From: Talinum fruticosum | Lineage: Eukaryota; Streptophyta; Magnoliopsida; Caryophyllales; Talinaceae | Direction: 5' to 3' | Length of the DNA: 64,000 bases | Assembly (NCBI GenBank): GCA_021018815.1 | Contig: JAITYX010000053.1 | Location: 2,356,001-2,420,000, forward strand | Shown: piece by piece, positions 1-10,980 of the stretch | Position numbering within the stretch: the stretch's first letter is position 1 | Layout of the letters: every line of letters begins with the position of its first letter | The notes under the pieces: model-generated | What the model was told of the DNA's origin: nothing | The model's input: the letters and a program-made list of their open reading frames with translations, nothing else | The model's database searches: none | Translations under genes and position numbers: made by a program

Positions 1-1658
1 CCCGGAAGATACTCCTTTTGGTCCAATTATGGTTCTCACCAAACCCCTCTACCTCAAATTCAATATTCTCAATAATAGTGGGCAGTTGTTGGACATGTTG
101 CCATATTTGTTCGCCTGTCAAGTGCTTAGGAGGTCTACTTCTATCAACTTTGTCCTTTTTGAATTCATCTACATTCCCTCTAAATGGATGATGCATAGGC
201 AAAAACAACGATGACAATCAAACCATGATGCTTTCCCTCCTTTCCCTAACCAAAAAGCCTTTGACTTGTGCATACATATTGGACATGCTAATTTTCCATG
301 AGTACTCCATCCAGACAACATACCATATGCTTGGGAAGTCATTAATAGTCCAAAGTAATGCAACCCTTATTTTGAAGTTTTGCCTCTTTGAGATATCATA
401 TGTCAAGATACCATCCCATAAAAGTTTCAATTCATCAATCAAGGGTTGTAAATATACATCAATTTTACCCTTAGGGTTCTTTGGACCTAGAATTATGCAA
501 CTTAAAAACATGTAAGGTGTTGTCATACACATTTCTGGAGGAAGATTATATGGAGTGACAATGACTGGCCAACATGAATAAGTCTTAGAAGTTTGACCAA
601 ATGGAGTAAAACCATCTGAACATAATCCCAATCTAACATTACGAGGCTCGAAGCAAAAGTAGAATGGAGTTGATCAAATTTTTCCAGGCTTCCCCATCAG
701 ATGGGTGGTACATCACCCCTTCCTCTCTCCGACTAACATGATGCCACCTCATATGTTAAGCAGTAACTCCGAGATGCATACAATCTTTATAGTCCGGGAA
801 TGAGAGGAAAATAATGCATCCTTGCAAAAGAAATCCTTTTACGATTCCCTTTACTTGAGTTATGCTCTTTCCATCTCGGTGCATCACAAAATTTACATTC
901 CTCCAAAGTTTCATCATCCTTAAAATAGATCATGCAGCCATTGATACAAGAATCAATTTTAATAACACTTAAACCTAGTTTTTTCACAAACTTCTTAGCC
1001 TCGGCGAAATTAGAAGGAACATAGTTGTTGGGGGACATGTCTCTTTGATAAGTTGAGCTACTTCATCAAAGCAAGTATGAGACATATTATAATCAGATTT
1101 AATACTCATCATTCTAAGAGCCATAGACAACTCAGTATGAGTATTACATCCAGGTCACAAAGGTCGTTGAGCTGCATTAAGCTTGTCATAAAACTGTTGG
1201 GCATTTGGATTTGGAGGTTCACAATCTTCTTGACGTGATTCCATTAGATTGTCGACCATTGTTTGAAATCTATCAACCACATCATTATTATTATAGTCCA
1301 CATGTACATTAGAAGAACTATGTCCTATGTCAACATCCCTAGTAGGTTCAACCTCCCCGTGTGAAGTCCAATACCAATATGCATGTTTGAAACCCCTCTT
1401 ATAAAGATGAATTTTGATCTCTTCCGAGGTTAAGAAATATTTGTTCTTACACTTAAAACAAGGACATCTATATTTACCCTCCCTTAGATACACAGGTTGA
1501 AGCCTTGCAAAAGCATCAAACTCTTGAACCCCTCTAATAAATTCATGAGTACACCCTTTACGACCCAAAATTAGTCTATTAGTCATCCATTTACGATGAT
1601 CGGGAATTTCCATATCCTGTGCGATACAATTAAATAAATAGTCTGTTAATATTTTTCC
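1..1658 (-). pseudogene. TNP2-type CACTA transposase, 5' two-thirds, broken
   Basis: Transposase that cuts and joins CACTA element ends. At 1155-1640 the minus strand encodes a transposase-associated domain (DHRKWMTNR near its start, then YRCPCFKCKN and KRGFKHAYWYW). After a stop where a Trp is expected in RPLWPGC come SMALRMMSIKSDYNMS, the TNP2 core with NNYVPSNFAEAKKF and INGCMIYFKDDE (about 787-1038), LGLCSDGFTPFGQ to ILTYDISKRQNF (about 350-631), and, in another frame, STHGKLACPICM and KASWFDCHRCF (169-363). The reading continues to base 1 (PPKHLTGEQIWQHVQQLP). Frame changes near 1030, 640-780 and 350 break it. The N-terminal Met at about 1612 follows a likely splice acceptor, so an upstream exon may exist. 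Family assignment is firm; function is lost unless the frame breaks are sequence errors. Confidence 0.87.
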
Positions 1659-2021
1659 AAGAAAACAACTATGAATAATCATAACATTTATACAATTACT
1701 AGGTCATAAGTACCTATATTACTAAAAGGAAAACAAGATGGAAAAACCAGAAATTTAATAAGTTAACAATGAAAAAGTTGAGAACATAAGTAAACAAGAT
1801 GCAAATTACTTGTGCTTGATTGATGAATAACTAAGACCTCGGTAGATCACCCAACTTTACGGTACGTCAAACCTGCAATGATTTGCATAACAACATAGAA
1901 TGCAAAAGAATCAACTACATGTAAACTTAAAAAACATGTACAAGATTGTTCATCGACCCTTTTAATATAAGATGAAAATATAAAACTGTAAAAACATACA
2001 CAGCCCAATATTGACCCTTTT

Positions 2022-2262
2022 ATCCCAAGGCTCTTTCAAGTGCTGGTTTGGCTTTCAAATTCTAACTTAAGGTGATAAAGGTAGTTTCCTAAAGGAGTTT
2101 AAAAATTTTCTAAAAATTTCGCCGAGTTCCGTTTGTAATATGGACTATTCCATAGGCTTAAAGCCTTCAAATCCTACATAAAAATCATAATATAACTCGA
2201 CGAGCCACACGCTCGGAGTTTACAACTCAACGGCCACACGCCGGAGTCCAATCAATCATACA
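2022..2262 (-). repeat. Inverted fragment of the Tekay-like LTR (3' end portion)
   Basis: This stretch is the reverse complement of about 15965-16212, near the 3' end of the solo LTR at 13021-16268. Shared landmarks are AACTCCGGCGTGTGGC, CTCCGAGCGTGTGGCTCGTC, the block TTTAAGCCTATGG and AGAGCCTTGGGA. Several substitutions and small indels separate the copies. The fragment lacks the LTR ends, so it is a truncated relic lying inside CACTA element 1. Confidence 0.85.
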
Positions 2263-2289
2263 TTACAACTTAAAACAATCTAAATGGTT

Positions 2290-3960
2290 CTTGGCATAAA
2301 GAAGGTGGAGGGAGGGGAGGGGGAGGGGAGAGGGAACCATGATCTCATTAGGTTGTCCGTGAGAGGCCCTCGGTTTATCTTAGCCATTCATAATTTTAGT
2401 TTTGATTCCCTTTTTGACAAGATTTATTTAAGAGAAATAAGAAATTATAAACTAAAGCAATAAAGAGTGTAATCGTAAATTGTATCATAATCTTTATATA
2501 TTTATGAGGCATACATTTTGAGCTGCAATTACCTAAATAAGGAAACTTGCACAAGATTACCCGGCCACCACATTTCTGCTGGCTCCACAAGATAACGTCG
2601 GTATATACTAGCCAATCCAAATCCCAACACCTACATTTCCAAAATCACATTAGTTACACCAAGTTCAGACTACCAAAGAAAAAAAAATCCACAAAAAGTA
2701 AATGCATGTATATGAGCTATTACATGACCCCCCAAAAAAAACATATATAAATGAAATTATTGGTCCCGAGGATGCTAACGTGGATATGTCTGATCATTAA
2801 CATGTAAATGCTTGTATATGAGCTATTACATGACAAGTTTTAGATTGTATTAGCGTTATTAATGATTCCGAGGAAAACAAGTCATACATATAGTTTTCAT
2901 CTAGAAAAAAATGGATTAGAATTTTGTGTTACATGACAAGTTTTAGATTGTATTACCACATGTATCTAACTTCAGTTACTACTCCTTTATTCACCTTTTC
3001 GCAACTTCTATTGCAGCTCCGTAGATACCGTATCTAATTGTTCCTTATTACTTACTCGTTAAATCTTATACTCGTACTTACTGGTCTGTTTGTGTATATA
3101 AGTTAAAAAGAATTTTGTAGGTAAGTTCTTTATATATGATATATTTTTCTGTCAAAATGAGCTATATATTGAAATCAATATCAACAAGGAAAAGTGAGCT
3201 ATTACATGAGCTATTACGACAGTAGATGATATATTTTTCTTTCAAAATTGCTGAATGCATAGGTTAGAGAGAGAGAATAAATGAAAAGCTAAGAGTGTTG
3301 CAAGACTTGGTCCCGAGGATGCTACAAGGTAATGAATCCTGATTTCTCCATCAATAAATATCTTGTTTAAATAATTTTTGTTATGGCAATTAAAAGCTTC
3401 GTTCATTTTCTCATGGCGGACTATGGGTATGGCTTGAGGTCGGTTTGAGAGAAACACATCAATATACTTTTGTTTTTAGAAGAGAAATCAATGCAAAAGT
3501 ATAACCGTAGGTTGTTGGATTTCATGTATACAGTTCCTTTCTATGAAGCTTTTAGCGGCAAGTTTGTTGGATTTCATGTAACGCCCCGAGGCCAAGGCTC
3601 TCGAAAAATTGCAGGTCGGTTTCAGCGTATTCCAATGTTGGAATCTTTGCTGTTGTATTTTACTTTATACACGATATTTACTGTCTCAATTCAATTTACT
3701 CGTACTCAATCTGTCATTCTCAATCCGCAGCAAACTAAGAAATGAAGAAAGCTTGACTAGACATGGGTAGAAGGCAAAGAGTAATAGACAAGATTGAAGC
3801 ATATAAAGAGAACCCCAAGCATCATTTGTGAGAGAGAGCTCTAATTAAAGGGAAACACTTACAAATTGAAGAAAGACACTCGGAGAGCCTTCAAAAAAGG
3901 ATAGAAATCACAACAAGAATAATGTGAGACATTCAAATGGAAAGGATAGAAATCAAAATC
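2290..3960. other. Unassigned AT-rich interior of CACTA element 1 with dispersed short direct repeats
   Basis: No protein-coding signal is convincing here. A G-rich run lies at 2306-2337. Several short sequences occur twice: TATATGAGCTATTACATGAC (2709 and 2815), a 24-bp block beginning ACATGACAAGTTTTAG (2830 and 2931), GGTCCCGAGGATGCTA (about 2763 and 3310), GATATATTTTTCT (3138 and 3228) and GTTGGATTTCATGTA (3512 and 3566). The pattern suggests local rearrangement of a shared sequence. TGTAACGCCCCGAGG at 3577 resembles the start of a Ty3-type LTR, but no matching end was found. Confidence 0.45.
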
Positions 3961-4029
3961 GAACAATAAGTTCGAAAAAATAATTGAAACAAGGGGTTGA
4001 AATACCAAAACTTACCGAAGCAAAAGCTT

Positions 4030-4400
4030 CAAAAACCTCGGAGACACCCGGAGAGCCGTCAAAAAAGGCCGCCGGAGTGACGGTGGCGGGGTTGCGGAAA
4101 CGGTGGAACCCAAAACCTAGAACCGAAACACCCGAACTTCTACAAGCAGCAAGCGTCGGTCTCCGAGTCTTCCTCGGAGACACTAAGAGAGCCGTCGATC
4201 GTCGACCACCGAGTGAAGGCGGCGAAGACTTCCCGAGAGACGGTGGTGGGGTTGCCAAGACGGTGGAACCCAAAACCCAGAATCGAAACACTTGTAAATT
4301 CCGCTAGCTTAAGTTTCCAAGTCTTTAGAGAGCCGTCGGTCGTCGGCCACTAGAGTGACGGCGGCGATGCGTTCCCGGAGACGGCGGCGGGGTTGCGGAG
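4030..4400. repeat. GC-rich imperfect tandem repeat, three units, in the CACTA 1 leader
   Basis: Three diverged units contain GAGCCGTC followed by a GCCGCC/GTCGACC block, then GACGGTGGCGGGGTTGCGG and GTGGAACCCAAAACC. Units start near 4050, 4190 and 4325, a spacing of roughly 140 bp; the third loses similarity at its 3' end. Open frames across it on both strands are a by-product of high GC. GC-rich leaders next to subterminal repeats are usual in plant CACTA elements. A (GA)n run at 4502-4521 follows. Confidence 0.7.
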
Positions 4401-4559
4401 AGGTCGGCGGCTTGGGGAGAGGTCAGCGGCTTGGATCCAGGCGTGAGCTAGGGTTCGAGCTTGGGGGTGCGAAGGACGAGAGCGTACGTGAGAGAGGGTG
4501 TGAGAGAGAGAGAGAGAGAGAGTCCCTTTGGCTTAGTTATTTCCCACCTACTAGTATAC

Positions 4560-4933
4560 TTTGGTTTCATTTTTTTTAAGACACTTTCACCAAAATTTTT
4601 ATTTGGTGGGAATTGAAAAATTGAATTTACTAGTGAACTATTTTGGTGTGAAAGAGCTGCTATTAAAATTAAAAAAGGGGAAATTTCAATAAATAAATGT
4701 TAGTGGGAAATTAGTGGAAAATTAGTAGGAAATCAATTTTTTATAAAAATTAAAATTGTGAAAATATTTGGTGGTGGAAAATCGGAGGGAATTTAGTGGG
4801 AAATTTTTCATTGAAAATATAACGGTGGGAAATCAATGAAAAAAATCAAGTAGTGGAAAAACAGTGAAAAATTTCCCACTATGATTTTTCGATGGAAAAT
4901 TACGAGTGAGAAATTTGATGATTTTTGGTAGTG
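4560..4933. repeat. Subterminal repeat array and right TIR of CACTA 1
   Basis: Many copies of a short motif of the type GTGGGAAATT / AGTGGAAAAT occur on both strands between about 4680 and 4915 and end with the terminus at 4921-4933. Such arrays near the ends are the binding sites for TNPA-type proteins in En/Spm elements; that role is inferred by family. Confidence 0.75.
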
Positions 4934-4936
4934 CAT

Positions 4937-6447
4937 GGCCTTTTGGTGACTCTCAACTAGTTTTCTTTGCTCTTCCATGGCCTTTTGTTGACTCTCATCT
5001 AGTTTTCTTTGCTCTTCAAGTTGTTCTTGTGTTGATTTAAGTTGTGATTGTAGCTGAGAATAGGTTGAGGAATTGTAGGTAGCATCTATAGAGGATGTCG
5101 AGGCAGTAGGTTTCTCGTAAAACATTATTGCGGAATTACCCAATCTGTAAATGGTTGATTTTTAACTCCACCCACCCAATACCTCATAATAAAGGGTCTC
5201 CGCCTCTTTTGTCCCCTCCTGAATACCACGCTCAACTCTAACTGCCTCATATTTTTCTTGCAAAGGGAAGGCATCCATTGTCCATTCAATATTGATAATC
5301 ATGGATGCAACCATAGGCTTTATATATATACCACCCGAGACTACTTTTAAGGCACTATATAGTTCACTACAGCCCAAGTCCAACCCTAGCATCGAGTCAT
5401 AACCAATATATTTTAACCTCGTACTTAAAGAGATGTATCAAGGTTCACGAAGATACACTTGATCACATATTTTATATGCTTGTAAAGGTTTATGGAGATA
5501 GTATTCTTACACATAGAGATTTGGACTAGTTATCGACGAAGACCTTTCTAGATTGAGCATCTTCCTTACTACGACTCCTTACAAACAATGCAAAGGGGGT
5601 AGGATTCTTCCCTTCCTTGATCTAGGCATACAAAATATGCAATAAAGTTATAAAACTACATTATGCATATAAAATGAAAGAAAACCAAAATACTAGAGTT
5701 TATACCATTTGGACTACGAGATCTGCGGTTGAGACCGACCCTTGGCTATGTAAGGTTCCCGCTTTTGGCCCTTCTGTCGTATTCTTCAAGCATTGGGCAG
5801 ATTTGTTTTGAAATTCCAGGGTACTTCTTAGACCCTTCAACCTCTCTCACCCCTCATTTGACAACCAAGTTATTGGTTTATCATCGGGCCTTTTTCCAAC
5901 CTTGCTCGCTAAGTTCCTCAAATTTTTACCAACTTTCTTCTTCCATTTTGCATAGACTTCTTGAGAAGTTCTGGAGCCCAAGTATACTTGCCTTGTTTTA
6001 CAAAAATATTACCAAATGTAAATTGAAAATATTAATAAGTACTCATATATATCCAATTGTTTTCAAGCTTTTTACCTCAAAAGTCCTCCACGAAGTTGTT
6101 GATCTTCTTTAGGGAGATTTGATAAACTTGTGCACTCGACCATTGTAGAAACTCTTGATATCATCCGAAATAGCTCGTGACAGCTTCGACTTAGTGAACC
6201 TGCAATAAAATGATTGAGTTAAAAGTACCCAAAGAATACGAAAGATAAACAAAATTACTAATACATACCACCGGTTATCATCATCCTTTGACAAAACTCT
6301 TTTCCTACAAGCCGCCCCTTGTTGTGAGCCATCTCCATGTGATGATGATGATTGAGCCTAGACTATAGCTTGATCGGCCATAACATTGGAATCGGAACCA
6401 GAAGTAGGCGCACCATGATTTAGCGCAAAAGCTTTTGTTCGAGGCAT
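4937..6447 (-). pseudogene. TNPA-like (Ptta/En/Spm family) CACTA accessory protein, intron-containing, broken
   Basis: Second protein of CACTA elements, thought to bind subterminal repeats. The likely start is the ATG at 6447 on the minus strand (MPRTKAFALNHGAPTSGSD), followed by an in-frame TAG. An intron appears between KDDDNRW (about 6268) and FTKSKLSRAISDDIKSFYN (about 6199). A later exon (about 5710-5990) carries SQEVYAKWKKKVGKN and GTLHSQGSVSTADLVVQM, the Lys-rich and H-x-GGS-like parts typical of the family. The last part (4937-5392) has GIQEGTKEAETLYYEVLGG, then a coiled coil rich in Leu, Gln and Glu (QLKSTQEQLEEQRKL and a near repeat). The coiled coil is cut off by the end of CACTA 1 at 4933. 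Confidence 0.75.
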
Positions 6448-6596
6448 ACTTGTATATACAACGAATAATGTCATGCAAAGAAGATTTAAGCATATATATT
6501 CAAAAATAAATTAATATACGCAAAAAAACAAAACATAAATCAAAATCATAACATAGATCGTTTGGTTATCAATGTAACGAGATTATAATATTACTT

Positions 6597-7772
6597 CAAA
6601 AATCATCATCATCATTAGCTACAATGTCTTCATTAGCTTCCTCTTCACTTATGTCCTCAAGTTCATTTTCAACTCCTTGGACTCCTTTGAACTCACACAA
6701 AGTAGGAGGATTATCATTAGTATCCTCTTGGAATGTTGTATTATTTAGTGGTGCTTTAATGGTTGATCTTGGTTTTATCTTAAGTACCGCCCACCATTGG
6801 TTTCTATTGTTCCTTATACTTGGATAAGGGGTAAAATACATTTGCATAACTTGTTGCCAATACAAATGGATCATACCTTGGGTACTTCTTTGTATGGTTG
6901 ACATCCACTAATTTATATTGTTCATGTGTATTAATACCCCTTATAGATTCAAACCATTCACATTTGATCAAAACTGTATGGTAAGAACGAGAATCTCAAC
7001 ATACTCTAACTCAATTACTTCTTGAAGAATGCCATAATAATAAATGTCATCTACCCCTTTCACGAGATGCCTCATAGTTCATATTGGCCTTGTTTTGACC
7101 GTATTTATGGGTGTAAAAGTTGTAATTATTTATGTAATAATGGTTAAAAATATGCACATCTTTCTTTGGACCAAGTGCCAAACTTTCAATTATTCCATTG
7201 TTCTTGTTCAAATGAAAAACCTACACCAAGTAAAGTATGAGTTAATGAAAATGGAATACATAATTAAACCACTCGCAACATAATATTAATATACTAACCT
7301 TCTCTTGAAACCATTTTGGGAATTCTTTATCAAACTTACTCCATATTTCATCTTTCTTAACAACGTGGATGTAGTGTAATCATTTCATCTTCAAATTTCC
7401 TTAGTTGGGGAAAACGCTTATTATTAGTTTGTTATCATTAAAAGATAATACGTGACAAAATTATTCAAGTTGATAGTCGTACCATTCATAATCCTCTAAT
7501 ATTTCACAATTCGAAGAACGTATGCATGAGTTGCGTCATACTCGCGCTGATCAAGGTATCTCATACGTCCCTCACTTGGAGGCATACCCGACATTAGAGG
7601 AGAAGACATCCGGAATGTGTTCACCTTGATTCTCCTCTTCGCCCAGGATCTCTTGTTTTTGTGTCAACATTTTACTCAAAGTAAGCGGCACAAAAATTTG
7701 AATCTCCTCTGTTAGATATGCATTGCATATGGACGGTTCAACACAAGATTTATTACCGACTTTCTTCTTCAA
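6597..7772 (-). pseudogene. TNP2 transposase C-terminal third (DUF4218/DUF4216 region), broken
   Basis: Minus-strand homology runs in order: LKKKVGNKSCVEPSICNAYL-like segment with LTEEI (7572-7772), DATHAYVLRNCEIL (about 7480-7560), WSKFDKEFPKWFQEK (about 7310-7355), NYNFYTHKYGQN (about 7100-7140), CEWFESIRGINTHEQYKLV (about 6910-6975), KKYPRYDPFVLATSYA, and, after a frame change, YFTPYPSIRNNRNQWWAVL with KIKPRST (6770-6870), ending in an acidic tail (EDISEEEANEDIV). This is the order in plant TNP2 proteins. The catalytic N-terminal part is absent. Small frameshifts near 6840 and 7030 show decay. Confidence 0.82.
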
Positions 7773-7785
7773 ATGATGCAGAAAT

Positions 7786-7954
7786 CTGCATCATAAGTAT
7801 AAATATTTAGTATAAAAATCCGACGCTAATCGCGTCTTTTTTTATTCTGATCCAAATGGAGTCATTTTAGTATCCGACGCTAAATACGCTACTATTAGTG
7901 TCAATTTTTTTGGTAGTCGCTAAATTCGACGCTAACAGCGAGTTTTTTGTAGTG
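7786..7954. repeat. Subterminal GACGCTAA repeats and right TIR of CACTA 2
   Basis: The motif CCGACGCTAA or a variant occurs at about 7822, 7874 and 7927, each near TACG/CGCG, followed by AGCGAGTTTTTTGTAGTG at the end. Variants continue past the terminus at 8237, 8255 and 8329 (AACGCTAA, ATACGCTAA, AACGCTAAC), so either the real end lies further right or a related element once abutted here. Confidence 0.6.
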
Positions 7955-7959
7955 ACACT

Positions 7960-8345
7960 AAACAACATTTTTACGTACACTAAAACACTAAAATTAAATT
8001 GAATATATTCTTGATAAACCTCAACACTAAACACTAATCTATCATACAATAAACAACTTTCTAATGTAAATTAACAATTTAAAACTAAATTGATAATATT
8101 CTTAATATAAACTTCAACACCGATGCTTATCTATCGGATACTAAACTCAACACTAAATACTTATATATCATATACTAAATAACGTTGTAATATACAGTAA
8201 AAATTAAAAACTAAAATCATAAATCTGAATCGTAACGCTAAATTTTATTACGCCATACGCTAAATAACATTCTAATATACACTAAAAAATATAATCTGAT
8301 ATGATAATAATACTCGACATAAACTTGAACGCTAACTTATTATTA
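7960..8345. repeat. Degenerate AT-rich tandem repeat, about four units
   Basis: Roughly 75-110 bp units begin with CTAAACAAC/ATAAACAAC/CTAAATAAC, contain ACACTAAAA or TTAACAATTTAAAACTAAA, and end with TTCAACACTAA-like sequence. Units start near 7959, 8048, 8177 and 8262. Divergence between units is high. No coding potential. Confidence 0.55.
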
Positions 8346-9199
8346 AAGAAATTATCTTTCCATCTTTTTTATTTTTTACAATATTTTCTTATTTTATTTG
8401 CAATATTAACAAATTTAAAAATTATATAATACAATGTTTCTGATAAAAAAATAAAACATAATTGCGAATTAAATTTTAAAAACTGTAAAAAAAATAAGCT
8501 GAAAAATGTTGTAATGTTTGTTAAATCAAAAGTGAAGAAATGTAGCAAAAGAAAAAATATAGGAAAGGTAAAAAATAACGAAAATACAAAATTAAAAAAT
8601 ATAACAAAAGTAAAAATAACAAAAAGGTATGTGGGAAGAGTCAAACCCATGATTTCAAACCCAACTTTTTCATAATAATCTTCTAACCATTAGAACTACT
8701 ACACAAACATTAAGATAGCTTCGCAAATAAAAGAAATAACAATTACTTATGGATTCCTTACATGAATTTAGTTTATACGTAGCTCCTATACTTGAGGGTG
8801 TAACATAATTTGTATTGAACTGGTGTTTTAGCTTGGAGATATCTTTCTTTAAAAAATAAAAAATAATATTTTTCAAAATAAAGAATGGAAAAGTAATACT
8901 GTAATACAATAAAAAGATATGTTTAATACCATAGTTAAAAACCAAACATATACTAAGGGGTAGAATGTGCTTTTTTTCATACTGTTTTAATTGATAAAAA
9001 TTTGATCCTGAGCCGTGCTTGAGTGTTAGTATATGATTTTTATATGAGGACTTTTTATAGGATTATAGCCCCCTCCTAGCAAGGAATTTGTGGTTGTTTT
9101 TGGCACGAATTCATGCAGTCTTGTTTTTTATGAAATGGTTTTTTTTTTTTGGCGTGTAAATATATGATATTTGTAATGGAAAAACCCTTTGCTTCTCAT
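8346..9199. other. AT-rich unassigned DNA
   Basis: No convincing coding, RNA or terminal-repeat signal. Low-complexity A/T tracts dominate 8350-8610, so the open frames on the minus strand there are compositional. Confidence 0.4.
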
Positions 9200-9715
9200 C
9201 ACATCTCTGAAGATAATTTTGCACTCTTCCCTCTTCAGTTATGTGACATTAATAATTTAATCTCTAATTATTTTAATTTAAATTTTCTTCCTTTTAAATT
9301 TACATGATTATTGAACTTTAGCGTACATTCGACAATAAATTAAAAAAGGACATTAATTAACCGATTTGCCCCTATTTTTCTTAAACAATTGTCTAACCAT
9401 ATTTAAAATTCGTAACAAATGAAAATCATTTTCACAATTTATTCGCTGGAGGAATCCACAGAGCATAAAAATTAAAATCATTTTCATGATTTAGCCCGCT
9501 ATATGGAAAATGATAGATATTTGTTAAAAAAAAAAAAAAGGGCAAATCGGTCAATTAAATGTCTTTTTTCATTTGTTTGCTGAAGGTATACTAAAGTTAA
9601 ATGATCATGAAAATTTAAGGGGTAAAATTAAATCAAAATAATTAGGAGTCAAAATAATTAATGTCATATATTTAATGGGGGACAGTGCAAAATATCCCAT
9701 CTCTTATAGATCGAT
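9200..9715. mobile_element. Foldback/long-TIR MITE, arms about 190 bp
   Basis: The left arm (about 9205-9395) is the approximate reverse complement of the right arm (about 9538-9712). Matching landmarks are TTTTGCAC near each outer end, ATGACATTAAT / TTAATGTCAT, AATAATCATGTAAATTT-like blocks and, at the inner ends, CCGATTTGCCC (9360) against GGGCAAATCGG (9540). The about 140-bp centre holds two copies of AAAATCATTTTC in direct orientation and a poly(A) run at 9526-9539. No transposase. No clear target duplication could be fixed, so the superfamily is left open. Confidence 0.65.
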
Positions 9716-9890
9716 TTTTACTTTGTTTTGTCTTTTTTATTATCCATTGTAAAAAATTTATTTATCTATGACCACATATCTATAATAGAAGATAAAAACT
9801 ATCATAATTGACTAACTTTTACGAAGCAAATTAATTTTTGTCGTTAAATTTATGAAAATAATGACGGTACAAAATAACCGTCCTTATGTG

Positions 9891-10980
9891 GCGTTTGGTT
9901 AGATTTAATACAATAGGGATGTAATATAATTAATTATGTAATGTAATTAGGTATGCAATGTAATGAGACAATAATTACATAAGTGTGTTTGTTTATATAA
10001 AAAGTGTAATGTAATCACAAAGGTAATGGATTATTTCAATGACAAAAAATAGTAAATTAATTATTGTAGTGGAGATAAATATTATCTAAATAAAACTTTG
10101 GGCTACATATTTAAATTTGACCTTTTAAAAATATTTTCTATCAAATAATCAAATTTTATTTCTTTTGTGTCAAATATCAACTATATTATTCTAATAAAAA
10201 TAAATATCGTAATAGAGATAAATGTTATCCACATGAAAACATTTTAAATTCGAAATCATACTTGATATTTTTTAATATTTTCAATCATATTTTCTAATTT
10301 TAGATTTTTTGGTGGAAAAAAAGATCAATTGGATTATTCTAGTGGCGATAAACGTTTGTCGCAGTGAAGATTAATGTTATCAAAATAACAAAATTTTAAA
10401 CTCTAAATTTTTATTTAAGATTTTTTTAATCTCTTCTATCATAGAATTAAGTTTTGAATTTTTTTTCATTGATAAAAAATACCAACTGAAATTATTTTAT
10501 TGATGATAAATATTTATTGAATTATAGATGAATGTTAACAAGAAAAACTTTTGATATAAAAATTTTAATTGAAACTTCTTTTATTCTTTTAATTGAGTAG
10601 TTAAATTTTGAATCCAAAATATTGTAATTGAATTTTTCTCTTAGTGACCAACTGATCATATCATATATTAAGATAATATAAGAAAGAAAATCAAGTTCCT
10701 TTTCAAACGGATGAATTTTTTGCATGTCAAGGAGGAGGGAGAAAAAGGTTATGGAATAGAAAGAGATAGAGAATTATTATAAGAGTATTAAAATTTTATT
10801 ACAAGGATGGATGTAATCATAATTGTTTAGTAAATATTTAAATAATTATAATTACATAGATAGAGGTTAATGTGATTATAATATAATTTTAATTATATTA
10901 TAAAATTATAACTAAATATACTAATATAACCATTATTACTTTGATTATATTATCATTTTAATTACATTCAATCAAACATG
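9891..10980. mobile_element. Non-autonomous TIR element with internal degenerate tandem repeats
   Basis: The left end GCGTTTGGTTAGATTTAAT and the reversed right end CATGTTTGATTGAATGTAAT match in 14 or so positions, and both are followed by AT-rich sequence with repeated GTAAT / ATTAC. The interior has four diverged copies of a roughly 145-bp unit centred on GATAAATGTTATC-like sequence near 10072, 10218, 10345 and 10503. No transposase is encoded. The duplication is uncertain, so the superfamily is not assigned. Confidence 0.45.

Larger units (their letters stand above)
1..4933 (-). mobile_element. CACTA (En/Spm-type) DNA transposon 1, left part outside window
   Basis: A minus-strand CACTA element runs off the left edge. 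Its right terminus is a 13-bp inverted-repeat end at 4921-4933 (CACTACCAAAAAT read on the minus strand). The 3 bases after it are CAT, the possible 3-bp target duplication; the other copy would lie outside the window. Moving inward from that end come AT-rich subterminal repeats, a GC-rich leader with tandem repeats, about 2.3 kb of unassigned DNA and the TNP2 transposase. It is inserted inside the coiled-coil part of the TNPA-like gene of a second CACTA element, so it is the younger of the two. Interior frameshifts suggest it is no longer autonomous. Confidence 0.8.
4934..7954 (-). mobile_element. CACTA DNA transposon 2, partial, interrupted at its left by CACTA 1
   Basis: A second minus-strand CACTA element with a different terminus: CACTACAAAAAA on the minus strand at 7943-7954. 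It holds the C-terminal part of a TNP2 gene (about 6600-7772) followed by a TNPA-like gene (6447 leftwards). The TNP2 N-terminal two-thirds is missing: only about 170 bp separates the surviving TNP2 segment from the terminus, so an internal deletion has occurred. Its left end is not visible because CACTA 1 is inserted at 4933/4934. Confidence 0.8.

Noticed and set aside
2396..2620. Minus-strand frame with [23 protein letters not shown] sequence
   Set aside because: Looked protein-like for about 30 residues but matches no family I can name and has no supporting neighbours.
3577..3745. TGTAACGCCCCGAGG as the start of another Ty3 LTR
   Set aside because: No matching 3' terminus, PBS or duplication found within the following kilobases.
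4502..4521. (GA)n run, with similar runs at 13493-13509 and 31873-31894
   Set aside because: Simple-sequence repeats common in plant leaders; nothing further supported.
3953..4579. Overlapping open frames at the GC-rich triplicated repeat
   Set aside because: Explained by the high GC and repeat structure of the CACTA leader; no conserved protein sequence.
8369..8945. Phe-rich minus-strand frames resembling membrane proteins
   Set aside because: AT-rich DNA yields Phe/Leu/Ile-rich frames; no conserved sequence.
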